From Candidatus Hydrogenedentota bacterium (GTDB taxonomy: Bacteria; Hydrogenedentota; Hydrogenedentia; Hydrogenedentales; CAITNO01): a stretch of 42,954 nucleotides of DNA. A program made the translations under genes and the position numbers. Below are positions 16,775 to 25,031 of this stretch, piece after piece (position 1 is the stretch's first letter; the number at the start of each line of letters is the position of its first letter). The notes beneath the pieces are model-generated. The model saw nothing but the letters and a program-made list of their open reading frames with translations. It did no database searches and was not told the origin of the DNA. Location: positions 1 through 42,954 of the forward strand of contig CAITNO010000017.1 of NCBI GenBank assembly GCA_903893795.1, in the 5' to 3' direction.

Positions 16775-17434
16775 CTATCCCAAGTAATCGTCTCGTTCCA
16801 TCAGCACTTTGGCCAGGCTGTTCTCCGTGGTGCGGGGCCATTTGAGTTTCCGCAAGTACGTGTTGACCCTGCCCATGTCGAATGACTCAGGGTCAAACCC
16901 TTCGCCGAGCCACTCCAGCATGTACTCGTACTGCTCATGCTTGGGGTCCCGGATGATATCAAGCAGATCCAAATAGCCGCCTATGCCGCCACAGTCCTCC
17001 GGAGGACAGGCACAGGCTCCATCGACACACAGAGCAACGCCCTTGTTTGCCGCATCAGGCCCGTGTATCTTCTCCACGGTGATGACATGCTCCCACGAAT
17101 CGCCAAAATCGTATTCATAGATGAACTTGGCCTTCTCCTTCGGCGCGACCTGCATCAGGGTGAATTTCCCTTCATTGAGCACGGGTGGTCCGCCAAAACC
17201 CATGTCCTCATCCATCCTGGCGTCCGAATAGGTGTTCTTTCCAATGATGAACTGATGGAGATGGCTGTTCGTCCAGCCCATGGCCACCTGGATTGCGGCG
17301 TGCAGCAGCGCCAAACTCGCATCCCCCCGCACCAGAAGTCTGCGCCAAACGGAAAGGTGGGGAAGCGTGACCTTCAACTGATACATCTGGGGCGCCTCTC
17401 CCGACGGGGTCCGGCGGGTAGTGCTTTCACTCAT
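16775..17434 (-). CDS. Plasmid pRiA4b ORF-3 family protein
   Basis: This 219-residue protein is of the pRiA4b ORF-3/TnpR-like group, found on plasmids and near insertion sequences but also widely in chromosomes. The function is not established. Recognition features are the opening block Y-Q-L-K-V-T-L (residue 18 on), V-W-R-R-L, A-M-G-W-T-N-S-H-L-H-Q-F at about 52-63, Y-D-F-G-D-S-W-E-H at about 105-113 and the cysteine signature C-A-C-P-P-E-D-C-G-G, which may bind a metal. The complete family length is present. It is separated from neighbours by 97 bp and 288 bp. No repeats or transposase flank it, so active mobility is not indicated. Confidence 0.88.
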   Translation of the reverse strand: MSESTTRRTPSGEAPQMYQLKVTLPHLSVWRRLLVRGDASLALLHAAIQVAMGWTNSHLHQFIIGKNTYSDARMDEDMGFGGPPVLNEGKFTLMQVAPKEKAKFIYEYDFGDSWEHVITVEKIHGPDAANKGVALCVDGACACPPEDCGGIGGYLDLLDIIRDPKHEQYEYMLEWLGEGFDPESFDMGRVNTYLRKLKWPRTTENSLAKVLMERDDYLG

Positions 17435-17722
17435 TGGACTGGCTCCTCATGTTATGGCTGTCCTGCTGATACGACATTGTCATATCTTGCATTTTCCCGC
17501 CGTCGACATCAAGACCAAGAAGACCAGTTCCAGATAAGGAATTTCAGAGCGCCCTATGGTTGGGCTTGTCTCCATACCGGCGTGGACCCGGATGGTGCGT
17601 GCACTCGAAACACCGAGCTGCCGTGCATTTTTCATTGCGCCGGCCCGGCACTGTTGGTCATCGGAGGCGTTGCACACTTGACCATGTCTTTGGGGAATGG
17701 AGTGCATTGGCTGCTGCACAAT

Positions 17723-19306
17723 CTAATTGACCGTGAGCGTGCGTGCCACCGCCTGACCGGCGGCGGCAACCACCGCATACACATTGCCCGCATCGCCTGG
17801 AACGGATTCCACGGTAAATCCCCCGCCGGGCGGGCTGATCTGCACCGCATCCGGACTGGCAAACAGGCGCTTCGGCAGGTAAATCTTTGTGGGCGCTTTC
17901 ACTTCAGGGTCCTCTTTCCAGGTGCAGGTAAATTTTCCCTTGGCAAAATCTGTCTTGTAGTTCAGCAGCAAACCGTTTATGCGAATGGGAATCGGGCGCT
18001 GGAACACCTCAAAGCAGGCCGAGTGCTCCATGTTGCCGCCATAATCCCAATACGTCTCATTGAGCAGGTACTTTTCGACCATCGAGATATTGAACCGCGC
18101 GGTGGGAAGAATGTCCGGGTTTCCGCCGCCAAAGGCGCCCCATTCGCCAATCAGCACGGGCATGTTCATCTTCTTTCCCATTTCCGCGTGCCGCCGGTAA
18201 ATCAGTTCCAGGCGTTCGTCACTGGCCAGGGCCAGGTCCTTGGTGTCGACCACGATGTCATAGGCATGGGGCGCAAAGACCTGGAGCGCATCGGGCCTGC
18301 CCGCGGCATCCACCACCGGCGCGACGCCGGAGGGTATGCCCATGTTCGCCGACATGCTTGTCTCCAGAAAAATGCTGTGGTGGGTGTCGACCGTCCGAAT
18401 GGCGTCGCGCACGCGCTGAAACATGGGCACCAGTTGTGTCCGCTCAAAAGCCGAGTAGGCCGGCCCGCCTGCGTCGAGTATCTTGTTGTAGATGTCCATT
18501 TCCCCCAGGCGCCGCATGAGTTTGGCACGCCCCTCCTCGGTCATCCACTGGGTCAGCACATCGACCGGCGTGAGCGCGGCGGCCGGGGCGTCTTTCTCGG
18601 AGATGGCCTGGGCGGCGGCCTCCAGTATCGCCGCCATGGCCTGCAGGTTGCCGTTGCCGACATTGGGTTCGTTAAACAAGTCATAGCCGATCACCGCAGG
18701 CTCGTCTTTGTAGCGTTCCGCAACCTTTTTCCACGCGGCCGCAAAGTGGTCCTGCACACCGACGCCGTCCGAACAGGCCTTGTTGGCCCAGAAATTGTCA
18801 AAGGCCCGCTGGATGGCGGGGCTGGTCAAATACGCATCATCCCAGACCGCGCCGGTCACGGCAGGATGCACCTGGTCATCAATCAGCGTCGCCCATTCCG
18901 GGGCGCCGTCGGAATATTTGTAACTGTACAGGTCCTGGTGCATGTCGAGAAATACATAGAGGTCATGCGCCTTGGCCCGGGCAATCAGCCCGTCCAGCTT
19001 TTTGAGGTATTCCTCGTCAAACGCGCCGATTTGCGGCTCCAGTCCGTCCCAGAGGATGCCCAGCCGGATGCAATTCCAGCCCCACCCACGCATCTGCGCG
19101 AAATCCACGTCGGTCACCTTGGGCTGATAATTGTCGGCGCGGGATTTGTTGATGAGGGAAGCCCCGTGCATCATGACCTGGCGGCCTTCGGGGTCGATAA
19201 ACTGCTGGCCGCGCACGGAGACAAAAGGCGCGGCCCCGGCCACCGGCGCCAGCAATAGAATGGCCACCGCGGCTGCCACATACCGAATACTGCGCATCAC
19301 AATCAT
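17723..19306 (-). CDS. Secreted glycoside hydrolase family 5 enzyme (endoglycosylceramidase/cellulase-like)
   Basis: This 527-residue retaining glycosidase has a signal peptide (residues 1-25, ending G-A-A-P). The GH5 barrel shows G-W-G-W-N-C-I-R-L-G (74-83), D-M-H-Q-D-L-Y-S (121-128), the acid/base Glu213 in D-L-F-N-E-P, H-A-Y-D (347-350) and the nucleophile Glu388 in I-G-E-W-G. The D-M-H-Q-D block and the extra C-terminal beta domain (about 440-527) resemble endoglycoceramidase-type GH5 proteins more than plain cellulases, so a glycolipid or glycan aglycone is possible. The start at 19306 follows GGAAAGG. It lies in a minus-strand cluster with a GH92 relic and a GH16 enzyme. Confidence 0.88.
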   Translation of the reverse strand: MIVMRSIRYVAAAVAILLLAPVAGAAPFVSVRGQQFIDPEGRQVMMHGASLINKSRADNYQPKVTDVDFAQMRGWGWNCIRLGILWDGLEPQIGAFDEEYLKKLDGLIARAKAHDLYVFLDMHQDLYSYKYSDGAPEWATLIDDQVHPAVTGAVWDDAYLTSPAIQRAFDNFWANKACSDGVGVQDHFAAAWKKVAERYKDEPAVIGYDLFNEPNVGNGNLQAMAAILEAAAQAISEKDAPAAALTPVDVLTQWMTEEGRAKLMRRLGEMDIYNKILDAGGPAYSAFERTQLVPMFQRVRDAIRTVDTHHSIFLETSMSANMGIPSGVAPVVDAAGRPDALQVFAPHAYDIVVDTKDLALASDERLELIYRRHAEMGKKMNMPVLIGEWGAFGGGNPDILPTARFNISMVEKYLLNETYWDYGGNMEHSACFEVFQRPIPIRINGLLLNYKTDFAKGKFTCTWKEDPEVKAPTKIYLPKRLFASPDAVQISPPGGGFTVESVPGDAGNVYAVVAAAGQAVARTLTVN

Positions 19307-19554
19307 TCACCTTTCCGTTGCAGTCCTTTTGGGGTGTTTGTCACGTATCCGACTTAGACTGCCCCGGAGGTGATTCGGTTTTTCTTCCGATGCGGCGCAG
19401 TGTCAAAGGGGATTGGGGGAGTGCCTCGGCATTGACCGGATGCAGACTGGCCAGGGTAAACGCGGAGGTAATCAACTGCGTCCATGGCGCGAATCCCCCG
19501 GCGGAAGTCGGGCATAACAATGGTCGCCGTCTCCAGCCCGGACATCTCACCAGT

Positions 19555-19842
19555 TCACGCCACGCATGCGAGCCTCAGAGCGCCCACGACAACGATTCGC
19601 GGCAGTAAGCCGCCGGGGGACCTGGCTCCCGTTTCCGCCCAAGGCCAAGGGACCGCAACACTGTCGCGTATCGGAAACGGGTGCCTGACCGCCTGCATCA
19701 CCGAGGTTCCGGCCACGCGCCGGGCCAGGTCGAACTGTATGCGGGCGTGTTCGTCCTGCGGGTAGGTGAAACGCAGCATCCCGCTGTGGGGCGCTGCGGT
19801 CAGTTCTGCCCGAATGCCATAGAGCGACGCATAGATGAAACC
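19555..19842 (-). pseudogene. Relic of a GH92 alpha-mannosidase-like gene
   Basis: The minus strand from 19842 reads Y-G-I-R-A-E-L-T-A-A, then M-L-R-F-T-Y-P and A-R-I-Q-F-D-L-A-R-R-V. This is the pattern of the N-terminal beta domain of GH92 exo-alpha-mannosidases. Homology stops at about 19684 (V-M-Q-A-V-R), after which the frame carries on with unrelated sequence to 19555. A stop (TGA) lies directly upstream of 19842, and there is no catalytic domain. About 160 bp of recognisable sequence remains from a gene normally over 2 kb, so this is debris from a deletion. The rest of 19307-19881 holds nothing I recognise. Confidence 0.55.
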
Positions 19843-19881
19843 TCAGCATTTGCCTCCAATTCCGCCAGACGGGCATCTCTA

Positions 19882-20658
19882 TCAGGGGTTGGTCTTCCCG
19901 CTTTTGTCCGAAGCACTCGGCGCTGTTCTGGCCTCCGGCAAATCTGCCTTCTTCACGATGAACTCGACCTCCTTCCCGTCGGAGGGCGCCTGTCCTTTGA
20001 CGAGCCACACATTGATGTGAATCCGCATTGCCTCACTCTCTGGGGGAGTATCGCGACCGGTATAGGTCCATTCCTGAATGACACACCGCTCTTTTCGGGG
20101 CTCGGCGTCGTGACCCCGAAAACTCTTAAAGTGGATCGAGTCGGACTTCCAGTCGAAATAGTGGGTTGTTTGCCTTCCCGGACGCTTCGCCTCAAACCGG
20201 TGAATGTTCCCCTGCGCGGCATAGGGCTGCACCACGTATTGGGTGTTGTTTCCAGAACTTCGCTGCCATCGTGAGAATTCGATGTCCACCTCATGGCTGT
20301 CATCCTGGTACAGGAAAGGTGAAGCCACGACGTTCTTGTCGAGATGGTCGATGCGGCTGTCCACGTAAAACCGGTGCATGCCGTGTTTTGCCGGAAGAAC
20401 GCTGGTCACCTCGGCGCAATGCCATACGCCCGCGATCTTCCGCACTTTCAAATGCAGCCCGCGCTTGTCCACCCAGACGCTTTCCGCGCTGTCAGACCAT
20501 TGGTTGGGCCCAGGCCCCCCGCTCCCGGACCGCACGGTCCATTCCTGTCCGGCAAAGGCAATGGTCTTTGCGCAGGCAACATTGGCGAACATGATCTGAA
20601 CCAGAACGCATGTCAAACCCATAAAAGAAAGAACCGAAACCCGTCTGCAAGAATGCAT
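19882..20658 (-). CDS. Secreted glycoside hydrolase family 16-like protein
   Basis: This 258-residue exported protein has a signal peptide ending near residue 30 (N-V-A-C-A-K). The beta-jelly-roll of GH16/concanavalin-like enzymes is indicated by the catalytic strand H-E-V-D-I-E-F-S-R-W at about 140-149. Its E-V-D-I-E matches the ExDxE active-site motif (nucleophile and acid/base glutamates). GH16 members cleave beta-1,3/1,4-glucans, agar, carrageenan or xyloglucan; which of these applies is not clear. The N-terminal W-S-D-S-A-E-S-V-W-V-D and L-H-L-K-V block also fits the fold. The C-terminal 20 residues are low-complexity. The neighbouring GH5 gene lies in the same orientation. Confidence 0.8.
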   Translation of the reverse strand: MHSCRRVSVLSFMGLTCVLVQIMFANVACAKTIAFAGQEWTVRSGSGGPGPNQWSDSAESVWVDKRGLHLKVRKIAGVWHCAEVTSVLPAKHGMHRFYVDSRIDHLDKNVVASPFLYQDDSHEVDIEFSRWQRSSGNNTQYVVQPYAAQGNIHRFEAKRPGRQTTHYFDWKSDSIHFKSFRGHDAEPRKERCVIQEWTYTGRDTPPESEAMRIHINVWLVKGQAPSDGKEVEFIVKKADLPEARTAPSASDKSGKTNP

Positions 20659-21434
20659 ATGCTCTTCCCGGAAATTGTTCTTCGGGGCACAACGAAACGA
20701 CTTTCCGGATTATACTTCCCTTCGCGCGTGGGGGAGGAATTTCTCATTTCATTGTTGAATGCGGAAGGAAGCGTCGTCAGCGGTGGGAAAATGAGGGCAA
20801 AGGAAATAGCGTCCAGGGTGTGTGGCAAATCGGCCTCAAACCTGGCCTTCTAGTTTGGCAATAACCCTTGTCTTTTACGCTTCAATCCCGTCGAAGTGGA
20901 CGAGTGATTCCAAGGCTCGCCTGACTCCGGCGCGGCGCAACTGAAAAAAGGGCTGGAAGCGCACTTCGGCATCGACCGGATGTGAATTGGTCAACTCCTC
21001 CGGTTGGGACGGTTGCTGGGAAGCAGGGAGACGGCCAAGGCCCGTCGAAATAGTATGGGAGATACGGGTGTTTGTCTTTAGGTGTTCAAAGTTTATGAGT
21101 CAATCTTGGATGGCATTCAGCAACCAAGAGAACGGGTGACTTTATGCCAAGTGCCTCTATGGAAGTTGGCCAACCGGCATCTTCTGCCAAGCGATCACCC
21201 ACATCGCCAGCCGGCCGTGAGAGGAAGATGGCTCACGCTATTTGGAAATCCCTGTCAATGCGCGCACACCCCGCCTGCAAAGAGCGTTGGAAGACAGAAA
21301 CGGTTGCATGGCATGAGATGCCACCCACAGGGGCCTCGCGACACCGTTGCCTTTCATGAATAGACCTTCACAGCGCCCGCACTCTGTTTTGCGACAGGGG
21401 GCAGCGTTGATGACATCAACAAAGGAGAAACACG
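20659..21434. other. 776-bp intergenic region between divergent secreted-enzyme genes, with a possible repeat relic
   Basis: No gene is supported here. At 20874-20903 the plus strand resembles the start of the HTH-ORF repeat found at 24400, 34241 and 36394 (ttacgcttcaatcc identical, 23 of 30 positions matching copy C); it encodes L-R-F-N-P-V-E-V-D-E before a stop, so it may be a decayed fourth copy. A small palindromic piece, ggcatgagatgcc, lies near 21308-21320. The Shine-Dalgarno site of the downstream protease (AAAGGAGA) closes the region. Confidence 0.4.
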
Positions 21435-24320
21435 ATGAAACCATCCGAACGGATGACTGATGAAAGTGTGTGGCTGTCGGCAAGACGAGTCTGCCAGGCG
21501 CTGTCGGCCGCGGCAACTGTCTTGATCCTGCTTCTGGCCGCGGGATGCGCCGACATGACTCCCCCAGGCAACGTCACCGGATTGACCGCGGCGGCGCACC
21601 CGGAGCAGGTCGAATTAAACTGGACCAATCCGACGAGCGGCAACCTGTCCGGGATTAAGATCTTGCGGAAAACCGATAGCTACCCGGCTTCTGCGACAGA
21701 TGGCACAACCGTCTTTGACGGTTTGGCCCAGACTTTCCTTGACACCGGGCTGAGCAACGGTACGAAGTACTATTATGGCGTTTACGCCCACAACAAGGCC
21801 CCCGTCTACGCCCCCGGTGAGCAGGCCAGCGCAACGCCCACCGTCGCCACCGCCCGTGAGGACATTCTCCAGACCGTCGACAGCCTGGTGACTGCGGTCA
21901 CCACGCCTTCCGCGTTGACCATAGCCCAGCAGGGGGAACTTGTGACAGCATTGGATGCTGCGGAGACGGCCTATCGCGCGGGCGACACCTGCGGTGCCGC
22001 GGGACACCTGGTAGATTTTCTTGGATTTGCCCAGCAGGATCGCCAGGGGTTGGCCGTGGGCGAGGCCGAAGACTTCTACAACCAAGGCCGAATGCTGCGC
22101 TATGACATGCTGGCGGGCCTTCCGCTCAAGGACCTGTGCCCCGGCGCGGAACGGGTGGGACTTGTGGCGGATGCCGCAGTGTCCGCGGAAGACGCGACCC
22201 AGCTCCTATCCGTCGCCTCTCTGGGCGAGCCTACGGTCCACTCGATCATTATCGAAGGCATGCCCGTCTTTACGCAGCTCATGGTGCCGGGTGCGGACGC
22301 CTTTAGCAGTGACACCGGCGCTCCCGCCGTACCCGTGTTCAGGCGCCTCGTCGCCGGTTCCCGGGACGGCAAGGGGAATCCGGTGGCCCCCACCTTTGAT
22401 TCATCGTTTGACGTGGCCGAAACCATCAAGATGAACCTGTATCCGGCCCAACCGTCCGCGGTCGACGCACAGTTGCCTCCGGACGCTTTCCAGGACCCAC
22501 CGTTTGCCCAGAGCAGCGAACTTTACGCCACGAACGCTTTCTACCCGCAGAACGTCTGCTCCCTGATACCCCTGGGCATGGTGCGCGACGTCCCCATGTA
22601 CGTGCTTGAGATTGCCGCAGGCCAGTACAACCCGGCAACGGGCGAAATGAAACTGTTCAAGAACGTGAATGTCGGCGTTCATTTTCCCGGTGGGCAGGGT
22701 TTCCTGGGCCAGGACGCGCAGGATGGCTTCGACAAAGCCTCTGTCTTTGCGGTGTCGAATGTTCTGAACCGGGCCAGCGCGCAGACTGTATTCAATCCGG
22801 GGACAGTTATCAGGTTTCCACGGGGCGCGGAACTGCTGATCCTGACTCCGCACGATTTCCGTGCCGCAGCGGACACACTTGCCGCATGGAAACAGACCAA
22901 GGGCATCTCCACGCTGGTGGTTGAAGTGGGTGCAGGCACGGATGTTCCCACGCCGGACCGGATAAAGTCCATGATCAAGTCGCATTACAATAACGACCTG
23001 ATCCGTCCGTCCTACATCCTTCTGCTCGGCGACAGCAATTTCATCCCCGCCTACGAGATGACGCCACACACCGATTGTGGCGCGTCTACCGTGGGCAGCG
23101 ACTGGCCCTATGCCATTCTCGCGGCGTCCAGCGCCGCCGACACGACCTATGCGCCCGATTTTGCCGTCGGCCGCATCCCGGCAAAGACGCTGGATGAGGC
23201 GAACATCGTGGTGAGCAAGATTGTCGCCTATGAGCATACGCCCCCGATCAACGCCGGATTTTACAGCCACGCCGCCATCGCCTCCTATTTCCAGTGCTGC
23301 CGCTCGGATGTCTCACAGCCCGGCACGGACCAGCGCGGCTTCATCCAGACCTCCGAGTTTGCCCGGAACGCGCTCATGGCGAATGGCAAGACCGTTGACC
23401 GCATCTACATCGCACCCGCTTCCCCGACGCCGGCACGGTATTATGACGGCACGCTTCTGCCAAGCGAAATCGGTTCCGGCAGCGGGTTCCCCTGGAATGG
23501 AACGGGCGCAAACATTGCCAGTGCGTTCAACGCGGGCCGCTTCCTGTTCATTCACCGCGACCACGGCGGATGGGACCAATGGGTGAGCCCCTATTTCGAC
23601 CTGTCGAACGTTGACGCCATCAGCAACGGGGACCTTCAGCCGGTCGTGTTCAGCGTCAACTGCGCCAGCGGCCTGTTCGACAACGAGCAGGTGCCGGGCG
23701 TGATGGGCACCAGCGCATCAAGCACGCTGTTTGCGGAACGGATGCTCAAGAAGTCTCCCGGTGGCGCCGTGGGCGTGCTGGGCGACAGCCGCAACAGCCC
23801 CACATGGGCCAACAACGCCCTGTTGCGCGGCTACATAGACGCCGTTTGGCCGACCGCCATCCCCAGTTTTGGCGGCAGCGCCTCCAAGAGACGCCTTGGC
23901 GACATCCTGAACCACGGAAAACTGTACCTCATGACCCAGGTCGGCCTCCCGTCAGGCGGCGGCGCTCCCAGCAGCGACGAATCCACGGAAGAACTGCACC
24001 TGTGGCATTGCATTGGCGACCCGACCCTGGAGCTCTGGACGGGCAATCCTCATGGGCTTATCACCGTCATTTCGGGGAGCGCGCTGGCAGCCCTGCTTAC
24101 CGTGCACTACGGCCTGGTGGGCGCAGAAATTACGGCAACCCAGCATGATGCAAATGGCGGAACAGTGGTGCTTGGACGCGGCATCGTTCAGCCGGGCGAC
24201 CAGCCCCAGGCGCTGATAGGATTGCTGAATCCCGCCCTGCCCAACACGCCGATACTGCTTTCGGTGTCGGCGGAGAACTACGTTCCCGCCCAGCTTGAGA
24301 TCTCCGGTCCTGCCGGGTGA
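21435..24320 (+). CDS. Gingipain-like C25 cysteine peptidase lipoprotein with N-terminal Fn3 domain
   Basis: This 961-residue surface protease starts at ATG 21435, after AAAGGAGA. A lipoprotein signal ends in L-A-A-G-C (lipobox Cys38), so it should be membrane-anchored. Residues of about 45-140 form an Fn3 domain, and about 140-440 a prodomain-like region (G-M-V-R-D-V-P-M-Y, typical of the C25 propeptide). The C25 catalytic region (about 455-870) has I-L-L-L-G-D-S-N. Its dyad is His710 in H-R-D-H-G-G and Cys743 in S-V-N-C-A-S-G. The 33-residue His-Cys spacing equals that of gingipain R (His211/Cys244). A Cys/His-rich L-H-L-W-H-C-I-G-D-P-T and an Ig-like tail follow. No type IX secretion tail is present, unlike Bacteroidetes gingipains. 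Confidence 0.88.
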   Translation: MKPSERMTDESVWLSARRVCQALSAAATVLILLLAAGCADMTPPGNVTGLTAAAHPEQVELNWTNPTSGNLSGIKILRKTDSYPASATDGTTVFDGLAQTFLDTGLSNGTKYYYGVYAHNKAPVYAPGEQASATPTVATAREDILQTVDSLVTAVTTPSALTIAQQGELVTALDAAETAYRAGDTCGAAGHLVDFLGFAQQDRQGLAVGEAEDFYNQGRMLRYDMLAGLPLKDLCPGAERVGLVADAAVSAEDATQLLSVASLGEPTVHSIIIEGMPVFTQLMVPGADAFSSDTGAPAVPVFRRLVAGSRDGKGNPVAPTFDSSFDVAETIKMNLYPAQPSAVDAQLPPDAFQDPPFAQSSELYATNAFYPQNVCSLIPLGMVRDVPMYVLEIAAGQYNPATGEMKLFKNVNVGVHFPGGQGFLGQDAQDGFDKASVFAVSNVLNRASAQTVFNPGTVIRFPRGAELLILTPHDFRAAADTLAAWKQTKGISTLVVEVGAGTDVPTPDRIKSMIKSHYNNDLIRPSYILLLGDSNFIPAYEMTPHTDCGASTVGSDWPYAILAASSAADTTYAPDFAVGRIPAKTLDEANIVVSKIVAYEHTPPINAGFYSHAAIASYFQCCRSDVSQPGTDQRGFIQTSEFARNALMANGKTVDRIYIAPASPTPARYYDGTLLPSEIGSGSGFPWNGTGANIASAFNAGRFLFIHRDHGGWDQWVSPYFDLSNVDAISNGDLQPVVFSVNCASGLFDNEQVPGVMGTSASSTLFAERMLKKSPGGAVGVLGDSRNSPTWANNALLRGYIDAVWPTAIPSFGGSASKRRLGDILNHGKLYLMTQVGLPSGGGAPSSDESTEELHLWHCIGDPTLELWTGNPHGLITVISGSALAALLTVHYGLVGAEITATQHDANGGTVVLGRGIVQPGDQPQALIGLLNPALPNTPILLSVSAENYVPAQLEISGPAG

Positions 24321-24345
24321 TCGAATGACCTGAAACAACTCGATT

Positions 24346-24376
24346 GCAGGGCCTGCGGAACATCCGCAGGCCCTGC
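24346..24376 (+). terminator. Strong GC-rich hairpin after the C25 peptidase gene
   Basis: A perfect 14-bp stem (24346-24359 with 24363-24376, arm gcagggcctgcgga) closes on a 3-nt loop, 25 nt after the stop. No U-tract follows (acttgtctc), so it is an atypical terminator or an mRNA 3'-end stabiliser. Confidence 0.65.
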
Positions 24377-24399
24377 ACTTGTCTCAAAATCAGGTAAGT

Positions 24400-24678
24400 G
24401 TCCGGAACAGACCACGAATTACGGCAGAAGGAAGAAATGGCGTCCCCAACATAAAATAGCTGAGTACTCCGTCCACGTTGCCGAATTCTGCTGTACCTCA
24501 TTATTTGAATGCGTGTTGCGCTTCAATCCCATGCAGGCGGACAAGTGGTGGCTTCACCAGCTTCTGGCGAAAAAGGACACCTTGAGTGAGAGGGCGCTGA
24601 CACACGAGATTGGGACGAACCGGACGAGGCTTCAGCAATTCCTGTACCTGTTCCGAATCCAGGACGAATTGCGGAGCC
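24400..24678 (+). mobile_element. Repeat element copy A with truncated ParB-like HTH reading frame
   Basis: This copy shares its leader (aatggcgtccccaa, then gagtactccgtccacgttgc) and reading frame with copies at 34241 and 36394. A GTG-started frame (24513-24707) gives L-R-F-N-P-M-Q, then L-T-H-E-I-G-T-N-R-T-R-L-Q-Q-F-L-Y-L-F-R-I, a ParB-like helix-turn-helix. Homology ends near 24678, before the T-E-G-Q-L block of the fuller copies, so it is 3'-truncated. It has no transposase and is probably a non-autonomous or decayed mobile sequence. Confidence 0.6.
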
Positions 24679-24754
24679 GGGGAATAAAGGGGGAGAAGGA
24701 AGGATGAATCCGAAGTCACTCCAGTCGGATGGGGAAACTCTGTGAAAAATGATA

Positions 24755-24783
24755 TTGACAAGAGAAACAGATAGGATTAAAGT
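24755..24783 (+). promoter_or_regulatory. Candidate sigma-70 promoter upstream of the large surface protein
   Basis: TTGACA (24755-24760) and TAAAGT (24778-24783) are separated by 17 nt in an AT-rich stretch. This would start transcription about 240 nt before the ATG at 25032. The -10 matches only four of six consensus bases, so the call is tentative. Confidence 0.35.
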
Positions 24784-25031
24784 GTACGTGTTGGGTAAAA
24801 TTGAGGCTGGTATTCCTGTCGAGGAACGGACCAGGCGATAACCCGGCAAGGACGGTCAGACCTAACGGGCAGGTGCGGGGTAACGGGCAGTTGGCCCTTG
24901 TTGCCCTTTCTCAAGATTCCTGTTGGATGGCGGGTCTGCCCTGTCTCTGGAGCGTGCAATAAATGAGCGGCTACGGCCGTTTGTGGCCGTTCAAGAAACT
25001 CTGCGATTGCCAAACGGACAAGGAGGAAACT

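Noticed and set aside
17480..17719. 79-residue minus-strand ORF between pRiA4b and GH5
   Set aside because: It has no ribosome site or recognisable domain; the 288-bp gap is otherwise featureless.
16937..19258. 773-residue open frame on the plus strand
   Set aside because: It lies antisense to the GH5 and pRiA4b genes, which have clear motifs. The long frame reflects GC-rich codon bias, and its composition (His/Arg/Gly-rich) has no domain.
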